Shown: one piece after another, positions 27,111 through 38,787 of the stretch
Numbering within the stretch: the first letter of the stretch is position 1
How the letters are laid out: every line of letters starts with the position of its first letter
DNA from: Siphonodentalium dalli
Lineage: Eukaryota; Mollusca; Scaphopoda; Gadilida; Siphonodentaliidae
Reading direction: 5' to 3'
Length of the DNA stretch: 64,000 nucleotides
NCBI GenBank assembly: GCA_032622095.1
Contig: CP136062.1
Span: 228,300,578 to 228,364,577 of the forward strand
Notes under the pieces: generated by a model
Seen by the model: the letters and a program-made list of their open reading frames with translations, nothing else
Told to the model about the DNA's origin: nothing
The model's database searches: none
Program-made: the position numbers and the translations under genes

Positions 27111-28020
27111 CACACCGTATTACCGATCCGGATTACCACCGGTCACGATGCGGATCACTACCGGCTGAAAGTGGCAATTTGTGTAACGGTAGGTCGACTA
27201 AAACGTTAATTATATTATATATCTGAATGTAACCCACACAAAGTTTGTTGCCGCCGTCTTTCTTACATACATTAGAAAATGGCCACGCCAAGAAAATATA
27301 AAATAATCGCCTACGATAACCTTAGAGGTAGCATATGTTACTAGGATCTAGTTACACGTGGCCCATTATTTATCTTCATTGGCACAATACATGATGCAAA
27401 TGCATGGAATTTTCTCTTATTTCTGTTGCGTATACAAGAATGTCCATAACTGTACAAAATGGCAATATGGTTTGTCAAGTTGAATGTAAATTAAACGCGT
27501 AGTATCGATTTCCATACTCATGGGTTCCAAAAAACAGGATGCGGATCGGCACTGTTCACTATTTTGTGTACACATCCGCATCACCTGCCGGTACAGATCC
27601 GTACCCGTTCATTTCATGGGTATCTATGTTCAAAACGTCCCAGATGGCCACAAATCGAACATACAAACGTGTACATTAGGCGAATGACTTAGTAAATGGT
27701 CTATCTTTTCGTACCACGAGAATACCGCATAAAGAAATAAAACATGAACCATCCATATCAGCTACTGCTCGAAATAATGAAACACAATGGTAAACATGCG
27801 TTACAAATATAAGAATAAGTGAACATATATTGTATACTTATCAGATTTATCGGCGTCCTCCGCTAGCCCAGTTACTCCTATACACGAAGGGAGAAAAAAT
27901 TCACACCTTCCACAGAATGTAGGGCGAAAATGATCCAACTACAATGATGCCACGGGGCACGCACAGCCGGTAGTGATCCGCATCGTGACCGGTGGTAATC
28001 CGGATCGGTAATACGGTGTG
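27111..28020. mobile_element. Element with perfect 57-bp terminal inverted repeats
   Basis: 27111-27167 and 27964-28020 are exact reverse complements over 57 bp (starting CACACCGTATTACCGATCCG, ending CGGATCGGTAATACGGTGTG). GGCTG stands immediately outside both ends, a possible 5-bp target duplication. The ~796-bp interior is AT-rich without an ORF. The superfamily is not identified. Perfect arms imply recent activity or gene conversion. Confidence 0.75.
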
Positions 28021-28103
28021 GGCTGGTTGAGCTGACCCGGCTCAATCAATCGGCAAGTCGCGCCTCTCCACGGTGTTTCAGATTAATTTTTATTATATGT
28101 TCT

Positions 28104-29149
28104 CAGGGATGTGGCTAGAGGGTCTCCGCTGGGGGGTGTCCACCTTGGGAATTTCCAACTGCACCCCCCCCCCTTGAGTCGGAATCACACCAACACAACT
28201 TTTTGCATAATTCCATTTGCACCCCCTCCCCTTGAGTCGGAATCGGACCAACACAACCTTTTGCATAATTCCATTTGCACCCCCCCCCTTGTACCTCATG
28301 CTCAGGCCTAATTTCCTATATATTCATAAGCCATGCTTCTATTTTCCCAGTATGAGAACATTAAAATATTTTAACCTTAAAATTGCCCCCAAAAAAACAA
28401 CTAGTGATCTAATTCCAGACAAATGCACACAGACCAGGAAACACCGGGCCGACCATGGTTGTTCGGCCCGGTGTGAGAAAATTTTGAAAACTATACAAGA
28501 AAATTGCAAAACCTAGCATCTAGACTGCCCTCAACTGAAGCTTTCCTAGTGTTGGAAATTTCAAACCTCATGCTCCCCCTCAGGTTGGAAAATTCTTCAA
28601 CTGATGACCATTTATGTCTACAAGTTTGACCAAATTTTGAAATCTGAACAAGAAAATCGCAAAATCCTAACATCTAGACTAGCCTCAAGCCTTCCTACTG
28701 TTGGAAATTTCAAACCCTACACCCCCACTTAGGTTGGAAAATTTCCAACTGATGACAATTCCAATGACAATGTTGACCAATTGTATGACAATATTGTTTT
28801 CTTAAATTAACTAGACGTTTTTGACTGGCCACGGGGGAGGGACCAGGACACAAGCTTTCCAAGTGTTGGAAATTTCCAACCTGTCACCTCCTTTAGGTTG
28901 GAAAATTTCCAACTGATGACCATTTCTGTCAAAAATTTTGACCAAAAATAGGAACATATGCAAATATTGGTCGAAAAACAATAAATTCCCCCAATAAATT
29001 GTTTTATAATCAAACTACAAGTACATTTTCAACCTATTGTTGGTGTGAAATTTCGTTGTGGCAGGTATGAAATTTCCAACTATTGAAAATATAGCTCTCT
29101 GCTGGGGGGGTGAGACACCCCCCCACACCCCCCTCTAGCCACATCCCTG
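28104..29149. mobile_element. Non-autonomous hAT element
   Basis: A 1,046-bp element with perfect 19-bp ends: CAGGGATGTGGCTAGAGGG at 28104-28122 and its complement at 29131-29149. It is flanked by an exact 8-bp duplication TATGTTCT (28096-28103 and 29150-29157). An 8-bp duplication and CAGNG ends define hAT. Inside are three ~60-bp repeats around CCCTTGAGTCGGAATC (28170-28300). There are also several copies of the palindrome-like GGTTGGAAAATTTCCAACTG, for example near 28575, 28735 and 28895. These may be subterminal protein-binding repeats. It encodes no transposase, so it depends on one encoded elsewhere. Confidence 0.95.
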
Positions 29150-29395
29150 TATGTTCTTGAAGTATTGTTTTCTGTTTTTTCACGTGTGCTGTTGGTGTTC
29201 TCGCTCCTGATTATTGTTGAGTTTTGAATCATGTACTGTTCACGCCTGTCTCATTGTGGAGAGGTACCGGGAGGCTGCTATATGCAGTGGCTAAACGTGT
29301 CACCGGTTCAGCTATGTACCAGTCTTTGGCCCGACCAGAATTCGAAGGGTAGTCCATGGCGGCTGCTGGCCTAGTTGTCGATATTTTGCTTTTCG

Positions 29396-30179
29396 TATGG
29401 CAACTAAAAAAAAAGGTGTGCTCGTAAGAATGATGACACATCAAGTTCCAATGATGCTGAGGTATTCCCTCAGCACTTTGTTCTTGGCTTTGACCAAAAT
29501 GTGAAAAGACCTTCTATCATTGTCATTGATAAAACGCTGCAAAGCATTGCTGGACAATTGAAATATGTTAAACCAATCAGGACTGGGCCAGTAAGTGGCT
29601 CTCTCTTGATTGTATGTTCAAAGAAAGTTCAATCTGATGCTCTGCTTCAGTTAACAACTATTGCACAGACACAGTGTTAGTTACTACTCACACGACATTG
29701 ACTGGTAGCAGAGCTGTGTTGCGAACCCATGATATAACTGATTCTTCGGAATCAGAGATATTGGCTGAGTTGGCACCACTGGGAGTTTCAGAAGTCCGTA
29801 TATTTACGAAGACTGTTGATGGACTAAGAGTTCCTCTGAATAGTTATATTCTTCTGACCTTCAATCGGTGCGAACATCCACCGACATATATTAAGTACCT
29901 ATGTTCCAAATCCATAACGATGTTTTAAATGCCAGTGCTATGGCCATGACCAGGTACATGAAGGTAGATATATTAAGTACCTATGTTCCAAATCCATTAC
30001 GATGTTTTAAATGCCAGGGTTAAGGCCATGACCAGGAACATTGTAAAAGTAAAGAAACCATTTGTACACGCTGTTCTGTTTCTGGTCATGATCATAAGGA
30101 TTGTACAATTCCTAAAAAAATATTCGAACTGTCAAGGTTCACATGCTGCAATAGATCGTTCACAATTCACAATCAATAT
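29396..30179 (+). pseudogene. Jockey-type LINE ORF1 remnant
   Basis: A decayed nucleic-acid-binding ORF1 (gag-like) protein of a non-LTR retrotransposon. The first part reads in one frame to a stop near 29678, with the segments PSIIVIDKTLQSIAG and GSLLIVCSKKVQSDALL typical of this family. It then continues in another frame with TLTGSRAVLRTHDITD and EILAELAPLGVSEVRI. The C-terminal part has VPNPLRCFKCQG followed by CCHC zinc knuckles: C-x2-C-x4-H-x4-C around GHDQEHC, and CTRCSVSGHDHKDC. An in-frame stop lies in the first knuckle. An 82-bp tandem duplication (29886-29967 and 29968-30049) shifts the frame. The endonuclease/RT ORF2 is absent because the MITE at 30184 and unrelated sequence follow. 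The start is uncertain. It is non-functional. Confidence 0.8.
29886..30049 (+). repeat. 82-bp tandem duplication in LINE ORF1
   Basis: ATATATTAAGTACCTATGTT begins at 29886 and again at 29968, with only a few differences between copies. The length is not a multiple of three, so the duplication itself breaks the reading frame ahead of the zinc knuckles. Confidence 0.93.
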
Positions 30180-30183
30180 TTAA

Positions 30184-30641
30184 AGGTACTCAACCCGATA
30201 AAACTCCTCTCAATTACTATTTCAATGGCTTCGGGGGTCAAAAATATTTGATTCGAGTCGAGGAAGTTACCCATCAAAGCTCAGATTTGTTAGATATCGA
30301 TTTTAGAAATCTATTATTTTTCATTATCGGGAATACTATCTGGCCCAGAACTCAGTTAAAATTGCCACTTGATTTTAGAGTTATTCATCCTTGTCTGTTT
30401 GAATAGATTTGGAGTACACATCCAGAGCAGATTACGGCAGTTATTAGTACTCATCTCGAGAACATAACAAATTTGAAAAATCAATATCTAATAACTCTGA
30501 GCTTTGTTTGATGGGTTCCTCGACTCGAATCAAATATTTTTTACCCCCAAAGCCAAAGAAATAGTAATATAGGACCCTCTGATCGGATTGTTGTTGTTGG
30601 AATCTGTTGAGATGGGGACCCTCTTTACGGGTTGAGTACCT
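30184..30641. mobile_element. TTAA-flanked MITE
   Basis: A 458-bp element with 14-bp perfect ends AGGTACTCAACCCG and CGGGTTGAGTACCT, flanked by TTAA at 30180-30183 and 30642-30645. Much of the interior is an extended imperfect inverted repeat: GATTCGAGTCGAGGAA near 30240 pairs with TTCCTCGACTCGAATC near 30515. It sits directly after the LINE ORF1 remnant and cuts it off. It is the same family as 20172-20566. Confidence 0.88.
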
Positions 30642-30645
30642 TTAA

Positions 30646-30949
30646 CTATTGTAGTTGAATATAACAATAATAGTTGAATTGAGGACGTGTTTGACCTGTT
30701 GATACCGCTGCGGAATTGATTGAGGAGAAGGCTGCCACAATACTTTAACCATTCCTATACTAAATGCATAGTCCCAGTCAGTTAACAAAACAATTGTAGT
30801 TTATTGTACACATAACTGGCTTAGTATTGGTTTGGAGGGATGTTAAGGTGATAAAAGCAGACGACAGACCAATAAAAGTGCACAAGGAGCCCTATTTATT
30901 GAGGGAAATGTTTAGATATATAAAAAGTTCAACAAAACGATCTGTATAT
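30646..30949. other. Intergenic, nothing recognised
   Basis: Short AT-rich interval between the MITE and the 68-bp satellite. No gene, RNA or repeat seen. Confidence 0.4.
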
Positions 30950-32905
30950 TTTCTGAATATTTCCTATGGGATAACTACTCATCAATGATGGTTTAATATA
31001 GAATGGATTAAACTTATTATCTGAACATTTCCTATGGGATAACTACTCATCAATGATGGTTTAATATAGAACGGATTAAACTTATTATCTGAACATTTCC
31101 TATGGGATAACTACTCATCAATGATGGTTTAATATAGAATGGATTAAACTTATTATCTGAACATTTCCTATGGGATAACTACTCATCAATGATGGTTTAA
31201 TATAGAACGGATTAAACTTATTATCTGAACATTTCCTATTGGATAACTACTCATCAATGATGGTTTAATATAGAACGGATTAAACTTATTATCTGAACAT
31301 TTCCTATGGGATAACTACTCATCAATGATGGTTTAATATAGAACGGATTAAACTTATTATCTGAACATTTCCTATGGGATAACTACTCATCAATGATGGT
31401 TTAATATAGAACGGATTAAACTTATTATCTGAACATTTCCTATGGGATAACTACTCATCAATGATGGTTTAATATAGAAAGGGTTAAACTTATTATCTGA
31501 ACATTTCCTATGGGATAACTACTCATCAATGATGGTTTAATATAGAACGGATTAAACTTATTATCTGAACATTTCCTATAGGATAACTACTCATCAATGA
31601 TGGTTTAATATAGAATGGATTAAACTTATTATCTGAACATTTCCTATAGGATAACTACTCATCAATGATGGTTTAATATAAAACGGATTAAACTTATTAT
31701 CTGAACATTTCCTATAGGATAACTACTCATCAATGATGGTTTAATATAGAATGGATTAAACTTATTATCTGAACATTTCCTATGGGATAACTACTCATCA
31801 ATGATGGTTTAATATAGAACGGATTAAACTTATTATCTGAACATTTCCTATGGGATAACTACTCATCAATGATGGTTTAATATAGAACGGATTAAACTTA
31901 TTATCTGAACATTTCCTATGGGATAACTACTCATCAATGATGGTTTAATATAGAACGGATTAAACTTATTATCTGAACATTTCCTATGGGATAACTACTC
32001 ATCAATGATGGTTTAATATAGAACGGATTAAACTTATTATCTGAACATTTCCTATGGGAAAACTACTCATCAATGATGGTTTAATATAGAACGGATTAAA
32101 CTTATTATCTGAACATTTCCTATGGGATAACTACTCATCAATTATGGTTTAATATAGAACGGATTAAACTTATTATCTGAACATTTCTTATGGGATAACT
32201 ACTCATCAATGATGGTTTAATATAGAAAGGGTTAAACTTATGACCTGATAATTTCCTATGGTTAACTACTCATCAATGATGCTTTAGTATAGAAAGGGTT
32301 AAACTTATGATGTGAACATTTCCTATGGGATAACTACTAATCAATGATGCTTTAGTACAGAAAGGGTTAACTTATTATCTGACATTTCCTATGGGGTAGC
32401 TACTCATCAATGATGCTTTAGTATAGAAGAGGTTAAATGTATGATCTGAACATTATCCCATGGGATAACTATTCATCAATGATGCTTTAATATAGAACGA
32501 GTTAAACTTATTATCTGAACATTTCACATGGGATAACTACTCATCAATGATGCTTTAGTATAGAATGGGTTAAACTTATTATCTGAACATTATCATATGG
32601 GATAACAACTCATCAATGATGCTTTAGTATAGAACGAGATAAACTTATTATCTGATAATTTCCTATGGTTAACTACTCATCAATGATGCTTTAGTATAGA
32701 AATGGTTAAACTTATGATGTGAACATTTAATATGGGATAACTACTCATCAATGATGCTTTAGTACATAGATGCTTAAACTTATTATCTGACCATTTACTA
32801 TGGGATAACTACTCATCAGTGATGCTTTAGTATAGAAAGGTTAAACTTATTATCTGAACATTTCCAATAGGATAACTACTCAGCAATGATGCTTTAGTAT
32901 AGACA
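30950..32905. repeat. 68-bp satellite array
   Basis: About 29 tandem copies of a 68-bp unit containing GGATTAAACTTATTATCTGA, ACATTTCCTATGGGATAACT and ACTCATCAATGATGGTTTAA. The first ~18 copies (to about 32220) are nearly identical. From there to 32905 units carry GATGCTTTAGTATAG, small deletions and many substitutions. The homogeneity gradient is one-sided. Confidence 0.97.
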
Positions 32906-33202
32906 GGATTAATATGGATGTTCGATCGTTATCACAGGGGGCGAGGGCAGTTAAAATGACTATCAATCGCAAGCGAAACGTCAATGAAAACTATATAATA
33001 TCCCCACTCTCATGTCAAACGACCTGATATATTGCCAATGATGTTCCTGTTTCTAGATGATAATATAAATTTAATCACATGAATAATCGAAGTTTCGCCT
33101 CTCAATGTCTCTCTAATAATCCCGATTGATCTTCTTAGTTATAAATCGCAATTTGGATTCACATGCGCGTATTTTCGCATTTTCTCCCAAATATCGCTAT
33201 AT
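32906..33202. other. Intergenic, nothing recognised
   Basis: No gene or repeat recognised between the satellite and the next hairpin. Confidence 0.4.
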
Positions 33203-33357
33203 AATACATAAATAGAACCGCATGAGTGTCTGTATTCTGACGAAATTATCGCACGAGATTTGTTGGCGGAGCGATACCTCGAGTGTGTTCCGCCAACAAA
33301 TCGAGTGCGATAATTCGTCAAAATCCAGACACTCATGCGGTTCTATTTTTATTACAT
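33203..33357. repeat. Foldback hairpin element
   Basis: Two ~73-bp inverted arms around a loop of a few bases. The left arm has ATAGAACCGCATGAGTGTCT and GATTTGTTGGCGGA; the right arm has TCCGCCAACAAATC and AGACACTCATGCGGTTCTAT. It is a MITE-like, cruciform-forming structure with no ORF of its own; opposite-strand frames across it are mirror images. Confidence 0.88.
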
Positions 33358-33370
33358 ATCACCGTATTAG

Positions 33371-34143
33371 GGTGGATACACACATGCATGTAATTCCTGT
33401 ATGTAAAATACATATATTTTACATGGCCACACCAATAATTGACAACATTAATCTCTGCGCGCGAGCGGTTCATTGTTAACAGGCCAGACAAGTTAGTAGT
33501 GATTAGCAAAGTCAAACTGTCTACTATCAGGACATTTAAGGCCAGTCCAAAACATGTCTTGTCTTACAGGTGCGGAAATTAGTCAAGTCTGTGTGATATC
33601 TGGCATTTTATTAATGCACGAACACCAAAAGCGACACGTCTGGCATATACAGGCTTGATATAGAACATTTTCGACCATGATGCTTGTTTGGCGTGGGGTG
33701 TTGAAAGCCTCAAATCGCTTAGTTGACTGTATCGGTCGGAATAAACTGGGCAAGAAGGTACAATATAATATGTTTTACTTAAATAGCTCAGAGTTAGCCA
33801 CCCCGCCTGCATGGTAGCTTTTGGGATCATATATAGCCCCAAGTCGGGGATCATATATAGCCCCTGCGACGGGGAAATCCTGATCCACCACTACTATAAA
33901 TATAAAGAGAGGACTGGCAGTTATTTAAATAGAACGTCCGCCATATGGGTTATCACACGAACAATTATTTTAAGTGGCCTGGCGACTCGGTCCAAGATAG
34001 CGGCTTGGAACTAGAACTCAGTGCGGTCAACGCGTCGGCAATGATTGGGTTGTCAGTGGACACATATAACATTGTCTGTATGATCCATGTAAAAAGCCAA
34101 ATACACGATAATTACAGAGATTACATGCATGTGTGTATCCACC
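33371..34143. mobile_element. Probable DNA element with 24-bp inverted ends
   Basis: 33371-33394 and 34120-34143 are exact reverse complements over 24 bp (GGTGGATACACACATGCATG onward). The interior (~725 bp) has no recognisable ORF. It includes a short direct duplication, GGGATCATATATAGCCCC, near 33822 and 33847. A target-site duplication is not clear, so boundaries and superfamily are open. It abuts the hairpin at 33203-33357. Confidence 0.6.
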
Positions 34144-34594
34144 TTTACAGTAAGTTGACTCACAATCGTACATCTCCGGTACAGAAAATGTGAATTTAAT
34201 TGAGTTTTAACGGCATTTTAGGGTTAACGCAACAATCAGACAGGGAGCCCCTCTATCCGCGAGTTAATGGGGTTTTCCCAGATTTTCCAAAAATATAACC
34301 CAATCAGCGCGCTGCGATTTCGGCAAGTGGGTTGTCGCCCTTACGTTGAAAAGTTGAAAAAGTTAAAATAGTAACGGCGAGAGCCAGTCTAACAACACTG
34401 AATGAAATATTTCCGTCGACAGATTGCATCTGAGAATTATCACACGCCTGGAACGTTGTGCGATCATGCGAATTACGTTGATAGATATGTAATAAAATGG
34501 GGTCGAACGATCGTAAATATTAATTAATTTTCGAACCCCCAGATCACACATATAAAATATATATGCCATATTATATACCATTTGAAAGAGGAAA
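34144..34594. other. Intergenic, nothing recognised
   Basis: No gene recognised; the 72-codon minus-strand frame at 34363-34581 has no visible family features. Confidence 0.4.
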
Positions 34595-35882
34595 TAGTCC
34601 GGGAACTAATAGGGGTACCCTTGCGCCCCCATGTGACTTAACTTTACCCCACTCATTTTGTTCCTTATTATGTCCTTCAACTTTTAAGGAATGTTAACAA
34701 GAACAAAAAGTGACCGTGTTGACTCCATACAAGATGGCGGCCATCATGGCCGCCGTTTTTTAGACTAGGACCTAAGTCAGTTTGATGCAAATTATAGCGG
34801 GAACTCTAGTAAAATGAATACAAATATATATATTTTCGTGAAGCTAAGACATAATAACACTTCTATAGAGCAAATTTTAAACTCCTTATCCAAGATGGCC
34901 GCCAAAATGGCCACCAGAAGTTGAAAATATGACGTTTTTTAACTTATATCTTCTAGATCAGTTTATTCTGTTTGGAACTGGTTCAGAAATGTGACTTTGT
35001 TTTGTACTTTGTATATTAACTGATCATTGGAGCAATGAAATGTGCAATTATTGGGGTCTTAGCCCCATCCGATCGCTTTAAAATTCGATTTTACAGAATG
35101 CGGTATAAAATTTCACAAAACTTCACAATTGTGATTCTAGTCATATTTCAACAAGAAATGAACATAACTTTGTAATGTAAGTGAGGTATATCATTACCTA
35201 TGAATATTCCAACTTATTGGAACCAAAATTGTTACTTTGGCTTAAAATGGCCGCCAAATTATGAAAAATGGTAGACATTGCTCCAACGTGCCTTGCAATC
35301 GTTTACAAGTTGTGGTTGATGTATACAATTGGCTATTCTGCCTTCTATACATTAAATACTAACATATCTGATGCACCATGGTTAATTGTTACTATTGTGA
35401 CCACTGATATCACCAGAAATATTGGATGTAACTATCTTTGGTATGAAGAGTGTTTATTGTTTTGGTCTATCTTAAATGTGTCACACTACGAAGTTTATAG
35501 ACAATTTGCTCAAGATGACTTCCAAAATGCCAACCAAATATAGTAAAAAGTTAATTTTTTACATATATCCTGAACATTATTCCCTGCGTTTTCTGAAAAG
35601 GTAGCAAATTGTGACTCACTTGGTTATTGTACGTGTTAGATAATTAAATGACAACTACATGTTCTATTCTGGTTGTCCCAGTTCCGCATGGGGCATGATA
35701 AATTCATTTTAAAGTTTTGTCGAGAACCTTTTTTGTGATTCTGGCCATATTATTGAAAGGAAATCGGCAGAACTTTGAGACGGAACTGAGATGAACCGCA
35801 ATCTTTGGCTATTCTGGCCCATTAGGATTAAAATTGATCCTCCTGGATACAGGGTGTGTGGATGCCAAGATGGCAGTCAGGA
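34595..35882 (+). mobile_element. Foldback element B, copy 1, left arm
   Basis: A ~1.29-kb arm whose reverse complement is at 38788-40135. It begins TAGTCCGGGAACTAAT and ends around GATGCCAAGATGGCAGTCAG. It is non-coding by my reading. It carries several ATGGCGGCC/GGCCGCCAT motifs: about 34733, including a perfect GGCGGCCATCATGGCCGCC palindrome, and 34890-34917, 35245, 35515 and 35875. Related arms are at 44269-45604 (minus) and 49556-50600 (plus), with a fragment at 53749-54040 (minus). Identity to the copy-1 right arm is clearly lower than between the two arms of foldback A, suggesting an older element. Confidence 0.85.
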
Positions 35883-36708
35883 TTTACTATATTATCATAG
35901 GTGAGGTGAATAGTATACAGGGAGTTATTGTATGGTCATGAATGTTATGAATAGGTACACAAGGAGTGACTATATGATTATGGGTGGGGTGTCCATGGTG
36001 AGATGTATATGTATACAAGGAGTGGCTGTATGGTCATGTGTGAGGTGAATCAGTACACATGGTGTGTCTGTACGGCGTATGGTTTGTACCCAATACGGGT
36101 GTACCCGATGTGGCTGTATGGGCATTGATGTGGTGTGTGGATATAACGAGTACCTGGAGTAAGCTGGATGGTCATTGGCGAGCGTGTGGGTATATAGGGA
36201 GTGTCATTTTGGTAACGGGTGGGATGTATAATTATATATGTCGTTGATGTATTGTCATTGTTGAGTGCATAGGTAGTATCTGTATGATCACGGATGGCAT
36301 GTAAGAGTATACAGTGAGTTGCTGAATTGTCATGCGTGAGGTGTATATGCAAGTATGGAAGGTATATGTGGTCGTGTGTTCGGGTATTAGTATATCGGGA
36401 AGGACTACATGGACATTGGTGGGGTGTATATGTACACCTGGATTAAATATATGGTCATGGTGGGCTCTCTATATATATATCGAGTGGTTATATGACTATG
36501 GGTGTGTCGAATAGAAATACAGATAGTGACTGTATGGTCAATAGTGAGGTGAATAGGTATACAAGGAGTGACTGTATGATCTTGACTGTGGTGCATATGT
36601 ATACAGGGAGTGACTACATTGTCATGGGTCGGGTGCAAGAGTATACATGGTGCTCCTGCATGATGAATCGTGGCTCTATGGTCATTGTTGTGGTGTTTAT
36701 GACAATAT
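35883..36708 (+). repeat. Foldback B minisatellite, forward array
   Basis: Diverged ~57-60-bp units of the type TATGGTCATG, GTGAGGTG, GTATACAAGGAGTGAC. The strand is G/T-rich. The array follows directly on the left arm. Confidence 0.85.
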
Positions 36709-38787
36709 AGTCACTCAATGTATACACACACACATGACCATGCAACCACAATTGGTTATACCCGTACACACCACAAATGACCATACAGCAATGAGTCACA
36801 GTGCAGGCACACCGGGTACACTCCTACACATGACCCACCATATAGAATAAGAATATCAGAATCAGAATCAGAATAATTTATTCCATGACCAATCATAAAA
36901 ATATATAGTACATAAAGCGTGAATACAACACAAATTAGACAAGTCATGTGCAGGTCGTCTTCCTGTCGTATTCCTGTACATAATCACCACATTCATGATT
37001 ATAAGTCAATCATTGTATACCCATTCACCTCACCATTGGCCATACCCTGAATACATATCCTCCACACCCATGGTCAAATAGACATTCAATATATACACAA
37101 ACACCACAAAATGACAATAGAGTCACTCCAGGTATACATATGCACATCACCAATTTCCATACAACCCTGTGGGTGCCAATACTCTGACCTCATGTCACAC
37201 ATGTACCTTCGTTGCTTCTCTCCGCACATACAGGAACTCAGAAATGAATTCTGGTATAAAATCATAAACATATTCGGAATTCCTACATTTTCATTCCTGG
37301 ATTTACTCTCGCCTGTATGATTCCTCACTTATGCACGTGGATGTGGAAGTCATCCTACTCTGGAACTCATGTGTGATGAGAAACGCTTATTTAGTCATTA
37401 TCTCATATTTGTGTGTGTCCTTTGCTCCATCTGACCAATGCAAAAGGTCAACCAACCTCATATAAGTGAAATTGATTTAGTTTGAATGTCACTGTTGTAT
37501 TCATAAACATGTATATACCTGTACACATATCTCTCCTTCAAGGAGGCAATAAAACATCTCTCTCTCATGCACATACCCTCAACCATGACACCAGGCATAC
37601 TCCTTCACCTGGCATATGGCCATAAAGTCACCGCCTTTGTACCTATTCAAAACATTCATACATGATCATTATCAATCCTTGTATATATATATTTACCTCA
37701 CATTGGCCATAAGTCACTCCCTGTATACGTCACACCATAGCCAAATAGCCACTCAAGATATACTAATACACCAGGTATAGTATACTCCTACACCTGACAC
37801 ATGGTAATATAGTCACTCCATGTATACATATTCACATTCATGATGGTACAGTCACTCCTTGTATAGTATACCTATTCATCTCACCATTGACCATACAGCC
37901 ACTACCCTTATACCTATCCCCCACACCATAGTCATATAACCACTCGGTATATACATTTGCAGCCCACACATGCCCATAGCGTCACTCCAAGTATACATAT
38001 ACACCTCACCAATGGCCATTCAGCCCTTCCAGATATGCCAATACCCGCACACACAGTACAAATCATACCTTCCATACTTTCATTTTCACCTCACAAATGA
38101 CAATTCAGCAACTCACTATATACTTGTACACGCCATCCATGATCATACAGCTAATCCGTATACACCCACCAATGATAATACTTACACGACATATATAGAT
38201 ATACATCCCGCCGTTACCACAAGGGCACTCCATATATACCCACACGCTCGCCAATGATCATCCACTTACTCCAGGTATGCATGTACTCTTAAATCATGAC
38301 TATACGTTCATTCTATGTATACCTTTACACATTACCATAGCCATAAAATCACTCCCTATTTATCCACACACCCATCCATGATCATACAGTCAGCACATGT
38401 ATACATATACACCCACCTCACAATACAGCCACACACGGTTCACGTGTACATCCCAACCATGACCAGAACAGTCACTTCATATATACATAAACAACACACA
38501 TATGACCATGTAGCTAGTCTCGTTATATCCATACACAACATCAATGCCCATACAGCTACATCGGGTACACCCTTACTGCTTACACATAACCATACACCAT
38601 GGTCACTCCGTGCATACCGTTTCACCTCACACATGACCGTGACCACTCGTTGTATACCTATACATCTCACCATGGACACCCACTCATAAGCATATAGTCA
38701 ATTCATTGTATGCCTATTCACATCATTCACGACATACAATAACTCCATGTATACCTATTCACCTCACCTATGGTCATAAGTAAATCC
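36709..38787 (-). repeat. Foldback B minisatellite, inverted array
   Basis: The same ~60-bp family in reverse orientation (CACCTCACC, ATGGCCATACAGTCACTCC, TGTATACCTATTC). The strand switch is near 36705. The array is interrupted by a retroposon tail (36843-36955) and by a non-array stretch at about 37160-37620 in which I see nothing definite. Open frames of up to 124 codons are low-complexity products of the repeat. Confidence 0.85.
36843..36955 (-). mobile_element. Truncated retroposon 3' end
   Basis: On the minus strand the segment ends GGAATAAATTATTC followed by short TTCTGA-type repeats. A polyadenylation signal with a microsatellite tail is typical of some LINE/SINE 3' ends. Only ~110 bp is present, inserted in the foldback B array. 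The family is not identified. Confidence 0.55.

Noticed and set aside
26796-27209. 137-codon plus-strand frame
   Set aside because: It runs across a GC-rich repeat-like block and into the inverted end of the 27111-28020 element, so it cannot be one conserved gene; a chance frame in GC-rich DNA.
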